Origin: Liopterus haemorrhoidalis | Taxonomy: Eukaryota > Arthropoda > Insecta > Coleoptera > Dytiscidae | Length of the DNA: 64,000 nucleotides | Reading direction: 5' to 3' | Assembly: GCA_963971575.1 (NCBI GenBank) | Contig: OZ020622.1 | Span: forward strand, 3,572,279 to 3,636,278 | Part shown: one piece after another, positions 35,665-46,085 of the stretch | Numbering within the stretch: the first letter of the stretch is position 1 | Layout: each line of letters begins with the position of its first letter | Notes under the pieces: generated by a model | Seen by the model: only the letters and a program-made list of their open reading frames with translations | Databases searched by the model: none | Told to the model about the DNA's origin: nothing | Made by a program: the position numbers and the translations under genes

Positions 35665-35717
35665 GTAATAATATAGCAACAATTATTTTTCAAATTTAAA
35701 CAGTATGTATTTTGTAG

Positions 35718-35814
35718 TTCTCTTCTGAAAGTTCTCAATAAACCAGTGCCGGAAAAACCAATTTTCTTCTTAAAGCCTACATCTTCTTACATTGTTGAAG
35801 GGCAAGATATTATT
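35718..35814 (+). CDS. FAHD1: FAHD1-like exon 2
   Basis: Acceptor TTTTGTAG ends at 35717 and donor ATT|GTAAGT starts at 35815. It encodes SLLKVLNKPVPEKPIFFLKP then TSSYIVEGQDII. The PxxFLKP(T/S) motif is the hallmark of FAH-domain hydrolases and contributes the active-site lysine. The exon ends in phase 0. Confidence 0.9.
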
Positions 35815-35868
35815 GTAAGTAAAATATAAACAATGATTTAGCTGTAGATAAAAATATAAAATTTTTAG

Positions 35869-36012
35869 ATTCCACCTGATTTCCAAGTGAATGAAGAAAT
35901 TGAATTAGGTGTAGTTATTGGTAAAAAATGTTTTAAAATCTCTGAAGATGAAGCAATGGACCATGTGGCTGGTTACTGTGTAGCCTTAGATATGACCTCA
36001 ACTAGCGAACTG
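35869..36012 (+). CDS. FAHD1: FAHD1-like exon 3 (metal-binding core)
   Basis: Between acceptor TTTTTAG (ends 35868) and donor CTG|GTAAGC (36013) the exon encodes 48 residues. The stretch EEIELGVVIGKKC carries the E-x-E metal ligands of the FAH fold, and VAGYCVALDMTSTSEL carries the GY-x-x-x-x-DMT motif, whose aspartate is the third metal ligand. All expected ligands are present, so the enzyme should be active. Confidence 0.92.
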
Positions 36013-36241
36013 GTAAGCAATGTCAAAGTTCAAAGATAAAATCATATGCAGCCATATTACTTAAATGTTGATTTGGTTGCATAAAATCAGGGGCAAAATG
36101 ATGTGATTTTTTTGTTTAATGGTTAAAAATCTACCTAAATAAAAATTGAAGCTCTGCCGAGTAATAGTATATTGTGTAACAAGCGCAGAAAGTATACATT
36201 TATATATACAGTGAATTTATTTTTATTAAAAAAAAATTGCA

Positions 36242-37592
36242 TTAGCAACATGTACTATCTGTCATTACCATGGATACAATTTTTGACAGCAATACAAATC
36301 GTGTTCATTTTCATTTGCAACATAGAAAAAACCATGTTTACTAGCAAAATCAAAATATTTTATTGAAAATACAAATAAAAAAAAAATAATAATAATAAAT
36401 AAATAACTAATAAAAACTTATAATAAATGTTCAAAAGTTTCTCCGTTTACTTGCATACAAAATGTTAAGCGATCATAAAAATGATTCAAAACATTCAACA
36501 ATTGTTCTTGAGGTATATTGTTGGATTCTTGAACAATTTTGTCTTGCAGTTCAGCAACATACCTAAGTTCAATATACTTTGACCTTTAAATATCCCTAAT
36601 AAAAAAATCATTGGGTGCCAAATCCGGAGATCTCGCTGGCCAATTCATCGACCCTCCTCTTCCAATCCAGCTATTTGGGAAAGTTCTATGTAAATATTCT
36701 TTAACTATTCTAGAATAATGGACTTGTGCGCCATCATGTTGAAACCATACTTGTCCATTAATATTCAGGTTTCGTAACGCAGGTAATATTTGTTTTTTGC
36801 AAAAGGGCTAGATATTTTGCGGCATTAAGGTTACCGTCAATAAAAATGCCCTATAATATTGGTTCCTATTATCCCTGCCCAAACATTTAATTTTTGCGGC
36901 CTTTGAGTTCGGGAGGAATGAAACAAATGTAAATTTTCTCGACTCCAGTATCTAAAATTTTGTCTGTACACTTCACCATTTAGAGTAAACGTTGCTTCGT
37001 CAGTAAATAAAATTCTTTGAAGCATTGTTGGGTCGGAATTTTTTCAAACATTTCAAAACAAAAATTCATACGTACTGCTGCGTCCCTTTCTAACAATTCT
37101 TGATGATTTTGAAATTTGTATGATCGAAACTTTTCTTTTTTTAAGAAGTTAAAAACAAATCCAAAACTGACACCAACGGTTTGTGCAATTGATCTTAAAG
37201 TATTTTGATTGTTTTCTTCCACTTGTAATAATATTTCCAACTGCTTCTCTTCTGTAAGCACGTGGGATGTTGTTCTTTTTTTATGTTTTGACTTAAGACA
37301 TCCTTCGCGATGAAATTTATTAACTAGTCTTGAAATTGAGGAGGGATTTGGTATTGGACGATCTGGATAAGTTGCACTAAATACAGTAGAAACTTCTCTT
37401 AAACTCATTTGGGAGTTAAACCAAGTTACCATCATTATTTTTTCTTCATTTGTATACAAGTTGATTAATTTTTAAATCAGCAATGAGCAAAAGTATATAC
37501 ACTAATTGTCTATGTTGCAAATGAAAATGAACACGATTTATATTGCTGTCAAAAACTGTATCCATGGTAATGACATAGTACATGTTGCATAA
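36242..37592 (-). mobile_element. mariner-like element with about 80-bp TIRs
   Basis: The left TIR contains GCAACATGTACTATCTGTCA, CCATGGATACAATTTTTGAC and CATTTTCATTTGCAACATAG; the right TIR near 37512-37592 carries the same phrases inverted. The exact outer ends are uncertain by a few bases. It lies in FAHD1 intron 3 and codes on the minus strand. Confidence 0.8.
36570..37459 (-). pseudogene. mariner-like transposase, frameshifted
   Basis: From ATG 37459: MYTNEEKIMMVTWFNSQMSL, an HTH region (SLREVSTVFSATYPDRPIPN, SISRLVNKF), a second HTH, then after a frameshift near 37020 ILFTDEATFTLNGEVYRQNF (first aspartate) and VWAGIIGTNIIGHFY; further shifts lead to NGQVWFQHDGAQVHYSRIVK (second aspartate) and MNWPARSPDLAPNDFF (third). 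All three catalytic aspartates survive but at least two frameshifts break the gene. The start MYTNEEK...DUF4817-like HTH is typical of insect mariner relatives. Confidence 0.83.
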
Positions 37593-38739
37593 GGAACTCA
37601 ATTTTTAAATAACTCTTATTACGTATCACTTATTAATATAATAGCATTTTTACCTTTGATGACACTAAATATTCTTATATATTGACACCTGCTGCCCCCA
37701 GTTAATGTATTAAAAACTAATAAACTTGCACCTTTGACCTTCGTAGACTTCAAAATAATTCCCAAAATTCTCTGACTCCTACTGCCTCCAGTTTTAAATT
37801 CTGGAATTAATGCAACTGACGGATATACACGAATATTAACGATAAAAAATTCGGCTTGAATACCAATTAACGGGATTAAATGACGTAGCATGTGAACTCA
37901 TTAATTAAATGGGTGAACTAATTTCCTAATCTTAATCCGAGAACTAGAGCAGATTAAGTGAAAACTAGTTCAAATGGCTATAACTCCGTTATTTATGAGC
38001 CGATTTTAAAAAACATCACACTTCTGGAATCAGGACATTAAGATGCTTCTGTCTGTACCCTTAAAAGTGCCGAATTCGGACTTTGACAAAACATTCTGCT
38101 CCAGTTTCGGCCGAAAGTGGAGCACGGCTATAACTCGTTTATTTATGGACCGATATTGCTGAGATTTGGTACAGGGGTGTGGAATGATGTAATCTTTGAA
38201 CGTAGGTGCACCAAAATGGAATATATGCAGAAGAAGGCCCTCAGGAGGCCCCCAATGGTGAAAAAAGTCTATAACTTTTTTGTTTTATGACTAATTTGGA
38301 TGAGATTTAGTATCATGGCTTAAAAGTATAGTCTTTTTGACATAGTATATTGTGTAACAGCCAACTCTTTGTAGGAAGGAGGAATTAATTTTAATACTTT
38401 AAATAATTGTCAAATAACAATTAATTACAAAAAATAAACTTAAATTAATAGTATTATTTAATTTATATTGACCAATCGGAAAATACTTTCTGCGCTAGAG
38501 CGGAAAGTATTTTTCGATTGGGTTGCCTTGGATTCAAAACACTCCTCAGCAAACAATTTTCCACTTTGCTATGGCAACAGAAAACTGTAGCTTTCTGATA
38601 GGTGAGTAGAAAAACATCTTTCTGATCCGCGTAATTTTGATTTTTTTTTGTATTTTAAAAAAATCTTAACTACAGAACGATAAAATATAGGATCTTGCGG
38701 TTTGAATTTCTAAAATCTACAGACTTTTTTCAACCTTGA

Positions 38740-39440
38740 TAAAAAATAGGGCCCTTCTTTATTAACGCCTTTTTGATCCGTGTAGTTTTGAAAATTTGTA
38801 AATATTTCATTTTCGAAAGACCGTATCTCAAAAACTACATGAGATAGAGACCTGCGGTTGAAATTTTTGAAATCCTGAGGCTTTAAACGGCTTTAGGAAT
38901 CATTTTGATGCAAATCCAAAAAAAAAAATTTTGGCGAAATTTTTAATTTGTCATATTTTTTTTGAAATTTCAAAAATTCCTAACTTAAAAGCAATAAAAT
39001 ATAAAGATCTGCGGTTTGAATTTTTAAAATCTTCGTATATTGTTTAGTCTAGAAAAAAATTGGGGCCTTAATAATCCCACTTTTACAATAAATTCGAATC
39101 GTCAAACAAAACCTTTGAAAATGGTCAAAAATTGAAAAAGGGTTTAGCTTTACCAGTCACATAAATTCAAAAAATTGGGTTTTTAAGGCCATATTTTTTT
39201 TCTACACTAAACAAGGCACAAGGATTTCAAAAATTTAAACCGCAGGTCTCTTTCTTTTACCGTTTTCAAGATAGAATTATTTTAATTGATAGAAGTTTTG
39301 AAGAAAAAATAAAAATTCAAAATTTTTCAAAAAATTTTTTTTCCTTCAAAATGTGACTTAAGGCCGTTTAGGATATCAAAATTATAAAAATTACAACCGC
39401 AGGTCTCTATATATTATAGTTTTTAAGATACAGTCACACG
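38740..39440. repeat. family C repeat with inverted partner
   Basis: The left part (38755-39060) carries CCTTTTTGATCCGTGTAGTT and ACATGAGATAGAGACCTGCG; the right part (39200-39440) carries the inverted phrases AACCGCAGGTCTCT and GGCCGTTTAGGAT. It could be a diverged foldback unit within the FAHD1 intron. Confidence 0.5.
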
Positions 39441-39705
39441 AATTTTGTTTTTTCTGGTTTTAAAATTCGTCTATTTCAAAATAATTTATTCAGAATTTAT
39501 CTATAATTATACCTACTTGTCTTGTAGTTGAAATAAAAGAATGAAGAGCAATATTAGTCTATAATGCAAAAAAAATCGATTTAGTTATTTTTTCGCCACT
39601 AAGTTTGTCATTGAAGTTATGACGCAAAATCACCAACTGTGTTGTTTAAACTAACCCATATTTTACTGACCAATAACACTTTAACGTAAGATGTTTTACT
39701 TTTAG

Positions 39706-40041
39706 GGTGTAGCTCGTACTCAAGGTCTACCTTGGTCAATTGGAAAAGGATTCGACACCGCTTGCCCAGTATCACGTTTCATCAGCAAATGTGAAATCCC
39801 AGATCCCCATAACGTATCTCTTTGGCTTACCATCAACGGCAAAACAAAACAAAATGGACACACCAGTGACTTAACTTTCTCCGTCCCAAAATTGATTAGC
39901 TTTGTTTCCCAATACATGACTATGGAACCTAATGATTTGATCTTGACTGGTTCTCCACCTGGAATGGGACCTGTTGTACCTGGAGACGTCATAGAAGGAG
40001 GAATTGAAGGTGGTGTCACCATTAAATTCAATGTTAAGTAG
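39706..40041 (+). CDS. FAHD1: FAHD1-like exon 4 (C-terminal half)
   Basis: Acceptor TTTTAG ends at 39705. The exon gives 111 residues and a TAG stop at 40039-40041. GLPWSIGKGFDTACPVSRFI matches the family's PW...AK.FD...P(V/I)S motif with the substrate-contacting lysine; ISFVSQYMTMEPNDLILTGS, then PPGMGPVVPGD, is the conserved LxxGD(I/L)I(L/A)TGTPxGVG region. GC content is higher than in the flanks, as expected for coding DNA. The minus-strand reading frame over the same bases is a shadow. Confidence 0.93.
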   Translation, partial: GVARTQGLPWSIGKGFDTACPVSRFISKCEIPDPHNVSLWLTINGKTKQNGHTSDLTFSVPKLISFVSQYMTMEPNDLILTGSPPGMGPVVPGDVIEGGIEGGVTIKFNVK

Positions 40042-40237
40042 GAAAGAGGACAAAAGTAGAAGAAAATAGGAACGAAATACTCAGAACAGTATTTTTAGAC
40101 AAATTAGAAGAAATACTAGACGTACTAAATACATTTTAAAATGTCAAAACAGTCAATGAATTGATTTTATTTTGTTAATGTTTTTATCATTAGTACTTAT
40201 ATTACCTGCCTGTTAATTTTACAAATTTTAATTGTTA

Positions 40238-40243
40238 AATAAA
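40238..40243 (+). other. poly(A) signal AATAAA of the FAHD1-like gene
   Basis: AATAAA lies 197 bp past the stop codon and is followed within 25 bp by the T/G-rich stretch TATCTGTTGTGTAACATTG. This is the usual layout of an animal polyadenylation site. Confidence 0.65.
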
Positions 40244-40475
40244 TCTATTATCTGTTGTGTAACATTGTTTTATTCGTACATTTATTCACAGCATACATAG
40301 CATCTGATATATTTTATTTTTATCCCAATAATTTAACAAATATACAAGCTAATACTACATTTATCTAAGACAAATATAACAATGTAATATACTATACGGG
40401 ATAATAATAAAAAATAGTTCGTATCGATTCGATATTTCGATAAATGAAAAAAAGCTCGTTAGTTTGAAAGCGATC

Positions 40476-40852
40476 AAATCAAAATACAGCTCAGATTTCT
40501 ATGAGAACTGTGATTGGTTGAGGATTATGACGTGTTACCCCCACCACGGGTTACTACTCACATCAAAAGAACCGACACATACTACTATACCGTAACTCCT
40601 CCATCTGAACTAAAAGAATACCCAATCTGATTGGTTGAGTCGTTTCCCCCTCTACTACTTGAGATCAATCTTACGTCAGTAATACGCTGTGATGTATCCG
40701 CCCCTTCCCACTGTGTTTCGTCACACACCAGTACAGCGCTTTGATTGGTTGTGACGTCATCTACCCCCTCCATACCTACTGATTCATTTGTTCAGTCGCT
40801 CGTCAACCGTCAAGCATAAACTTAGAAGTAGATCTGAGCTATATTTTGATTT
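40476..40852. repeat. inverted-repeat element (MITE-like) with CCAAT and CRE-like modules
   Basis: The ends AAATCAAAATACAGCTCAGA and, reading inward on the other strand, AAATCAAAATATAGCTCAGA form terminal inverted repeats of about 20 bp around 377 bp. Inside, TGATTGGTTG occurs at 40511, 40628 and 40742. Each is followed downstream by an ACGT-type motif: ATGACGTG (about 40526), TTACGTCA (40671) and a perfect CRE, TGACGTCA (40752). The element sits in the 1.1-kb space between the 3' ends of FAHD1 and ReepA. Element type is unknown. Confidence 0.65.
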
Positions 40853-41071
40853 GAGATATGTTAAAAATAATTCTAGATAAACAAAATCAATAATTGAAAC
40901 ATTACTGATTGTTTAAAATGTTTTCCTAATGTCAAATAGACTTTGCGAGGAAATAAAATTCACAGCTTTTTTTTACTTGTTTTCTTGGTGGTTCTAGGCA
41001 AAGTTGCATAGCTAGTAGATGCCTGAAAAGAAGAAATATGTATTAATATAAAAACAACAAACAATAAAACA

Positions 41072-41077
41072 TTTATT
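41072..41077 (-). other. probable poly(A) signal of the long ReepA transcript
   Basis: TTTATT on the plus strand reads AATAAA on the minus strand, about 100 bp beyond the stop codon at 41175. It is a plausible end for the long-tail transcript. Confidence 0.5.
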
Positions 41078-41174
41078 AAAAAACATTAGTAACTTTTAGT
41101 CTAAAAATTTCAAAATTCAAAAGGTTAGTATGGCACACAATCACACAAATGCCTGCCTCAAATTGTAGATCAAA

Positions 41175-43115
41175 TCAATCGCTGTCAAATCCTTTTCTCT
41201 TTAAATTTTGCACTTCTAATTCTTCTTCAGATTCGCTCAAAGAACCTACAGATTTCCTTTTTTCGCTCAAATCTTGTTCTTTGGTCCCCCATAACATTTT
41301 GGGCAACATCATCAGGCGACTGATTGGGGATTTATCTTTTGATCTTTTGGCCTTCTTCTTTTGAGACTTGTGCATGAATACTTGTTTGGTTTCTTCGGAA
41401 GTTGATGGAATAGATTTTATAACTCCTGGTTTTAGAACAAGAGTTGCTCTGATTGGATGAGTAGTATCCATTTGATTGGTTTCTACTTCTTTATTTTCTT
41501 CAATTTGACTGTCTTTAGTTTCATCCAACTTTTCATTAACCAATTTTTCTTGGGACTTCGAAATCTCATTAGCTAATTTGAAAAATGGACTGCTTTCGTA
41601 GGATATATTTAAGAAATTCTGATTACCAGATTCTGGATCAATTTGACTTGTACCTTGGGGTGGTTCTGGAGCAATGTGCTTGTTATATTTCCCCCCTCTT
41701 TGGGAAATAGAAGAATTATTCAAAGAGGTATTACTCTTTTTCAATTCATCTAAAACACTCTGATCTGTTTCGTTATCAAATAATCGAAATTCAATTTTTG
41801 CAGTACCTTTTTCATCAATTTGATTGTTAATTTCTACAGATTTTTCTAAAATTTCATCTAGAAATTCATTTTCTGGTTCGAAGAATACATCTTCTGAACT
41901 AGTTTCATGGTTTTCTAGATTTATTTCTTGAATTGTGTCTTCTTTTTGTGGAGTTTCTACAGTTTCTTCAAATATTTCTTCACAGTCTTCGTTAGGTAGG
42001 GTTTTTTCGATCAAATCTTTGTTTTCTGATAGTTCTTTTTCAGTTTCTTCGTAGATTTTAGACGACGAATTTGCAACAACCAAAATTTCTTCTTTATTTT
42101 CCCGAATAACTTTTTCTGTTTTAGGCATTTCTTCTAAAGCTTTACAAGACGTATTTTCTTCAAGCAAGATTTTTTTGTTTTCTGGAGAAGATATTTGATT
42201 TGTTGATGTCTCTTCACAGGTTTTAGAAGAGATACTTGCTTCAACCAAGGTTTCTTTGTTTTCTAGAGAAGACAGGTCACTTTTGGATATTTCTTCATAG
42301 GTATTAGAAAAGGAATTTGCTTCAACCAAGATTTCTTCTTTGCCTTTTGAAGAAGATAATTCGTTTTTTGGTATTAAATCACAAGTTTTAGAAGACACAT
42401 TTTCTTCGACCAATATTTCTTTGTTTTCTAAAGAAGATAGTTCTTTTTTAGGTGTGTCTTCACAAGTTTTAGAAGAGGAATTTGCTTCACCCAAGAGTTC
42501 TTCCTTGCTTTTTGAAGAAAATAGTTCTTTTTTTAGTATTTCTTCACAGGTTTTTTCCACCAATATTTCTTTATTTTCTAAGGAAGATAATTCTTTTTTA
42601 AGTATTTCTTCGCAGGGTTTAGATGAATTTACTTCAACCAATATTTCTTCCTTGTAATCTAAAGAAGCTAATTCTTTTTTAGGTATTTCTTCGCAATTTT
42701 CAGAAGATGAAATTAATCCAATCAAGATTTCTTCTTTGCCTTTTGAAGAAATTTCTTTCTGGACATCAAGTTCATGAGTTTCTTTTTCAATTTTAATTTC
42801 TATTTGTACGTTTGGCTTGGAATCAAATTCTAAATTGTTTAAATTTTTTTGTAATATCTTTTTATCTATTTTATTTTCCAAATTTTCCGATATTTTTTCT
42901 TTTTCTATTTTTAATATTTTCTTTGTGACCTCTTTTACAGGCATTTTTTCATTTATCAAATTTCGATGTTTTTTTGAATGTTTTTTAACATCAGGGTAAT
43001 CTATTGTATCCATAAATTCATCGGAATCGGATTCGGGGGTTTTATTAATAATTACCGTTTCAGGTTCGGACTCTTCATTTTCCGATTCGTCGAATAATTC
43101 TTCAGTCTCACTGTC
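41175..43115 (-). CDS. ReepA: ReepA long-tail terminal exon (Lys/Glu-rich repeat domain)
   Basis: Acceptor TTTTCAAG ends at 43116; the frame is open for 646 codons to TGA at 41177-41175. It starts DSETEELFDESENEESEPET, so the methionine at 43013 is internal. From about 42737 to 41943 about ten degenerate repeats of 22-29 residues follow the pattern KEEILVEANSSSKTCEEI then KKELSSLEN. The rest is Lys/Glu/Ser-rich, with a conserved-looking end KRKGFDSD. No enzyme domain is recognised; coiled or disordered character is likely. Composition is extremely A/T-skewed. It could be a separate gene, but there is no start codon after the acceptor and phase 0 matches the upstream ReepA exon. Confidence 0.75.
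   Translation of the reverse strand, partial: DSETEELFDESENEESEPETVIINKTPESDSDEFMDTIDYPDVKKHSKKHRNLINEKMPVKEVTKKILKIEKEKISENLENKIDKKILQKNLNNLEFDSKPNVQIEIKIEKETHELDVQKEISSKGKEEILIGLISSSENCEEIPKKELASLDYKEEILVEVNSSKPCEEILKKELSSLENKEILVEKTCEEILKKELFSSKSKEELLGEANSSSKTCEDTPKKELSSLENKEILVEENVSSKTCDLIPKNELSSSKGKEEILVEANSFSNTYEEISKSDLSSLENKETLVEASISSKTCEETSTNQISSPENKKILLEENTSCKALEEMPKTEKVIRENKEEILVVANSSSKIYEETEKELSENKDLIEKTLPNEDCEEIFEETVETPQKEDTIQEINLENHETSSEDVFFEPENEFLDEILEKSVEINNQIDEKGTAKIEFRLFDNETDQSVLDELKKSNTSLNNSSISQRGGKYNKHIAPEPPQGTSQIDPESGNQNFLNISYESSPFFKLANEISKSQEKLVNEKLDETKDSQIEENKEVETNQMDTTHPIRATLVLKPGVIKSIPSTSEETKQVFMHKSQKKKAKRSKDKSPISRLMMLPKMLWGTKEQDLSEKRKSVGSLSESEEELEVQNLKRKGFDSD
41943..42737 (-). 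repeat. coding tandem repeats in the ReepA tail
   Basis: About ten units in frame, each centred on (K)(E)EIL(V/L)E followed by SSKTCEE and KKELSSLEN. At DNA level, plus-strand blocks such as TTCTTCACAGGTTTTAGAAG recur every 66-90 bp. The units are similar but none is identical, so the array is old or under selection for composition. Confidence 0.8.
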
Positions 43116-43409
43116 CTTGAAAATAAGATAATTATAGAATAGAATAAAAGAATAGAAAGAAAAAAAGAAATAGTGAAAATATAAAAAAGTTCCCTATACC
43201 AATATACTTATATAAAGAGGTAATAGGATCGATCAATACATCACGCTGAATACATTACTTTTATATCCATATCTTTGCTAACTTATACACTACCTAGACT
43301 GAACCATAATTTATTATATTTATTATTATTGTAGAATAAAAGAAAAGAGAAAAGAAATAGTAAAAATATATAAATATTCCAAACGTCTAAGTGGCACATA
43401 CATTAAGGG

Positions 43410-43914
43410 GGGGGGGGTATGGTCAGAGCAGCACATTTTGTTTTAACGCTTTTTGAGGTAACGCTGTCGAATTTTTTCAAATATCTAGATTATTTAATTT
43501 TTGGTATAAGTTTGAAGTCAAAAAAACGAAAAAAACGGAATTTTTTTTTTCGAAATTTCTGTTTTCAGTTGTAAAAAATTCCATAAAAAAAAAAGCAAGA
43601 AAAAAAAATATCTCGACAGCGTTACCTCAAGAAACTCATAAACTAACGAAATATTTTTGTTTTTTTTGTTTTAGATGATCCAGTCATTAGTTATGTGTCT
43701 CACCGCAAATCAACTCTTTGTCCTGAACGAAAATTTCAAATTCATGTCACGAGCTTAATTTTCGATATTTTTCAATAACAATTTTTTTGGATACTCTTCA
43801 AAGGTTGTTCTTTACTGTAGGTATTATCCCAATCAAGTTACTATTAACAGTTTTCTAAAAAAAAATCTTGAAAATGGGTATAAAATGTGCTGCTCTGACC
43901 ATACCCCCCCCTTA
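43410..43914. mobile_element. palindromic TTAA-type MITE, copy 2 (left arm deleted)
   Basis: TTAA lies on both sides (ACATTAAGGGG and CCCCTTAATGT). The right arm is complete, but the left jumps from AGCAGCACATTTTG to TTGAGGTAACGCTGTCGA, losing roughly 240 bp. This removes most of the hairpin. Confidence 0.8.
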
Positions 43915-43987
43915 ATGTGGTTCCTTGACCTCCGACACTATAAGAAAACTACATGGTCTGCTTTCGTGAATAATATGATTTTTTTTA

Positions 43988-44462
43988 CCGACCGCCAACA
44001 TATATAAGGGAGGTATTGTGATCATACCGATTTTGACATTTCGAGATTTCGATGGATCTCCACGAATTGAGGTCCCTACATAACGTTTTGACTATTTTTA
44101 GCATGATATCTGCCTGCCTGTCTGTCTGTCTGTCTGCCCGTCCGTCTGTCTGTCGGTCCTTGTACACGTGCAGAGCAAATTCGGCTAAAAGTATTTTTAT
44201 GAAACTTCATATTTAAGCTTTTGACATCAATGGCACGAGTTGATCAACTTTTGGTAAAAATTGGTTAACTAGAAGTTTACTCGTGTCGGTTTTAAGATTT
44301 TTGAGAATATTTCACAGCAGAGAAATATTTCGAAAAAAATTATTTAATAAAAATTGCTATAAAAGAAATAACAACTTTTATTTGAGACATTTTTTGATAA
44401 AGCAGCATATATTAAACAATTACTTTGTGATGGCGGTCGGTCCTGTGGTGGCCACAACTGTT
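43988..44462 (-). mobile_element. family A element, reverse orientation
   Basis: Begins ACCGACCGCCAACATATATA and ends CGGTCGGTCCTGTGGTGGCC, the mirror of the plus-strand copies, with a (CTGT)n/(CCGT)n stretch near 44112-44160. It sits in a ReepA intron. Confidence 0.75.
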
Positions 44463-44574
44463 TTTTTTTAAATATCAATTGTATCATATGGTTACCCAAT
44501 TATTTTCTTGATCGGTCATGACCCTAGATTTAACAATTTACTCGCCATGTTTTTTATCTCGGTATTGAAAGTGT

Positions 44575-44667
44575 TAAAACAACTTTTATGATCACAAAAT
44601 AGAGTGGGTTGTGCATACATTACTAACAATACAAATTCTACGAAATGGTATGTTTTAACACTTTCAA
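44575..44667. repeat. 17-bp perfect inverted repeat
   Basis: TTGAAAGTGTTAAAACA (44575-44591) and its reverse complement (44651-44667) enclose 59 bp. It may be a tiny MITE. Confidence 0.5.
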
Positions 44668-45385
44668 CGCCTACTTAAGTTTCAACAAACGTCGAAAATA
44701 AGACTAAAAATCGTATATCAATACAGTCAAGGTTTTATTGATTATACATTAAAATTTTATTGCATGACTTGAAAAACAACATTTTAAAAAAAAATTTAAA
44801 CAAGGGATGAACTTAGTGTATTCAGGTCGGAATGCATCGAAACTAACAGGCGCGTACCTAGAACTTATTCATAAGGAAAGCTTAGAAGCGATAGTTACTT
44901 AAGGTGTCTAAACCTTCACCTTTAACACCTTTAGTGAAGAGCTAAGATCCAGCCTAATTACACAATCCTGATCAATCGGTTGGTAAGTACTAATACATAT
45001 AATTTAATTCACATATCGTAATAATGGACCCTGGATAACACTCACGCCTACTACCAGAAATCCTTTAGTCAGAAATCTTATTTCAGTTTGAGATCAGACT
45101 TCATATTATATCACAGGCTCGCTACCTAGTTGATAGCAAATGGTACGATATTATAATAACGTATCAGGTATCGTTACACTGTCCTATCAGAGCTACAGAC
45201 GTTTGCAGTTAAAAGCTTGCAAAGTGTACATTTGACTACAGATATTTTTGTATTTTTAATATTTAATCATTTTTTAAGGTGTTGTGTGTATGCAAAAAAT
45301 AGTGTAATTCAAATTCTTTTAAAATTAAATTAATTTTTAAAGAATTTCAAAAACAGAAGATGAATATTACAAATGCAAAAATAAA

Positions 45386-45838
45386 GTGGGGAACAGAATG
45401 CAACGAGTTATACGGCGCGTTGACGGCGTTTGGACGGCGCTATCTGTCAGAGGAAAGTTAAAATCAAGCTGTCGTACGCAAGTGCACAGAATAGGCAACG
45501 TACTAACGGCGTTCGAACGCCGTAGATACTGAATGTTCGTCAACTTCCAACTTTTGACGCCGTTGAACGTTGACGCAGAACACCTAACCTCAGTTTTTAC
45601 TGAATGGTAAAGTGTTTGTATGTATAAATAACTTGCATACAACATAAATAATATCACACACAAGTCCTCATCACCCATTATAATTTTAATAAAAGAAAGC
45701 GCACGTATAAACACAGATATAGGTTGTCACGTGACACTTTGACGGCGTTAAAAAATGATTGCATTGTGGGCAGGCGAAAATTCAACGGCGCAAACGCATC
45801 GCTGTCGCAAATGACGGCGCGCTGTGCATTCTGTTCCA
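45386..45838. mobile_element. GC-rich MITE with GACGGCG repeats
   Basis: GGAACAGAATGCAACGAG at left and GGAACAGAATGCACAGCG inverted at right form TIRs. GACGGCG or its complement occurs at least eight times, including ACGGCGTTCGAACGCCGT, a perfect 18-bp palindrome near 45503. The frames inside are by-products. Confidence 0.65.
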
Positions 45839-46085
45839 GGCTTAAGAATTCAGGATATCGCATGTTCTATACAGCACAGAAAATGTTAATTTTCTTCTAC
45901 ATACTTGACTAATACATATTAAATCATAAAATGTAATATTTCTCTGCTTCATATTGTTTTAGTTGTAAACGTACATGTAGTTAAAATAATTTATGTCCAT
46001 CTTTATAATGATTTTCTTTCTCACTAGACTTATTATGATTTAAGTTTACTAGGGGTTTTTATTTCAAAAAAATTACCTCGCTTAC

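Larger units (their letters stand above)
36013..39705 (+). other. FAHD1-like intron 3 (3.7 kb) with transposon and family C repeats
   Basis: Donor GTAAGC and acceptor TTTTAG bound this intron. It holds a mariner-like element (36242-37592). The 15-bp AGTATATTGTGTAAC occurs at both 36166 and 38344, and AGCGCAGAAAGTAT near 36182 recurs inverted near 38484, suggesting an outer element around the mariner. From 38740 to 39440 lies a family C repeat with an inverted relative. The segment 37620-38340 shows no recognisable gene. Confidence 0.7.
35597..40041 (+). other. FAHD1: FAHD1-like gene span (acylpyruvase / oxaloacetate decarboxylase)
   Basis: Four coding exons (35597-35664, 35718-35814, 35869-36012, 39706-40041) join in frame to a 214-residue protein, near the usual 220 residues of the family. 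FAHD1 is a mitochondrial/cytosolic fumarylacetoacetate-hydrolase-fold enzyme that cleaves acylpyruvates and decarboxylates oxaloacetate using Mg2+ or Mn2+. Introns 1 and 2 are 53 and 54 bp, as is common in insects; intron 3 is 3.7 kb and holds a mariner-like transposon and other repeats. The gene is complete, with a poly(A) signal about 200 bp past the stop. Confidence 0.9.

Noticed and set aside
39720..40053. Minus-strand frames opposite FAHD1 exon 4
   Set aside because: They are shadows of the well-supported plus-strand exon.
42340..42999. Plus-strand serine/phenylalanine-rich frames opposite the ReepA tail
   Set aside because: Antisense shadow of the Lys/Glu-rich coding repeats.
41175..43115. 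The 612-codon ORF as a stand-alone gene starting at 43013
   Set aside because: The frame extends upstream to an acceptor at 43116 in a phase that fits the ReepA exon at 46086, and no promoter or better start is evident.
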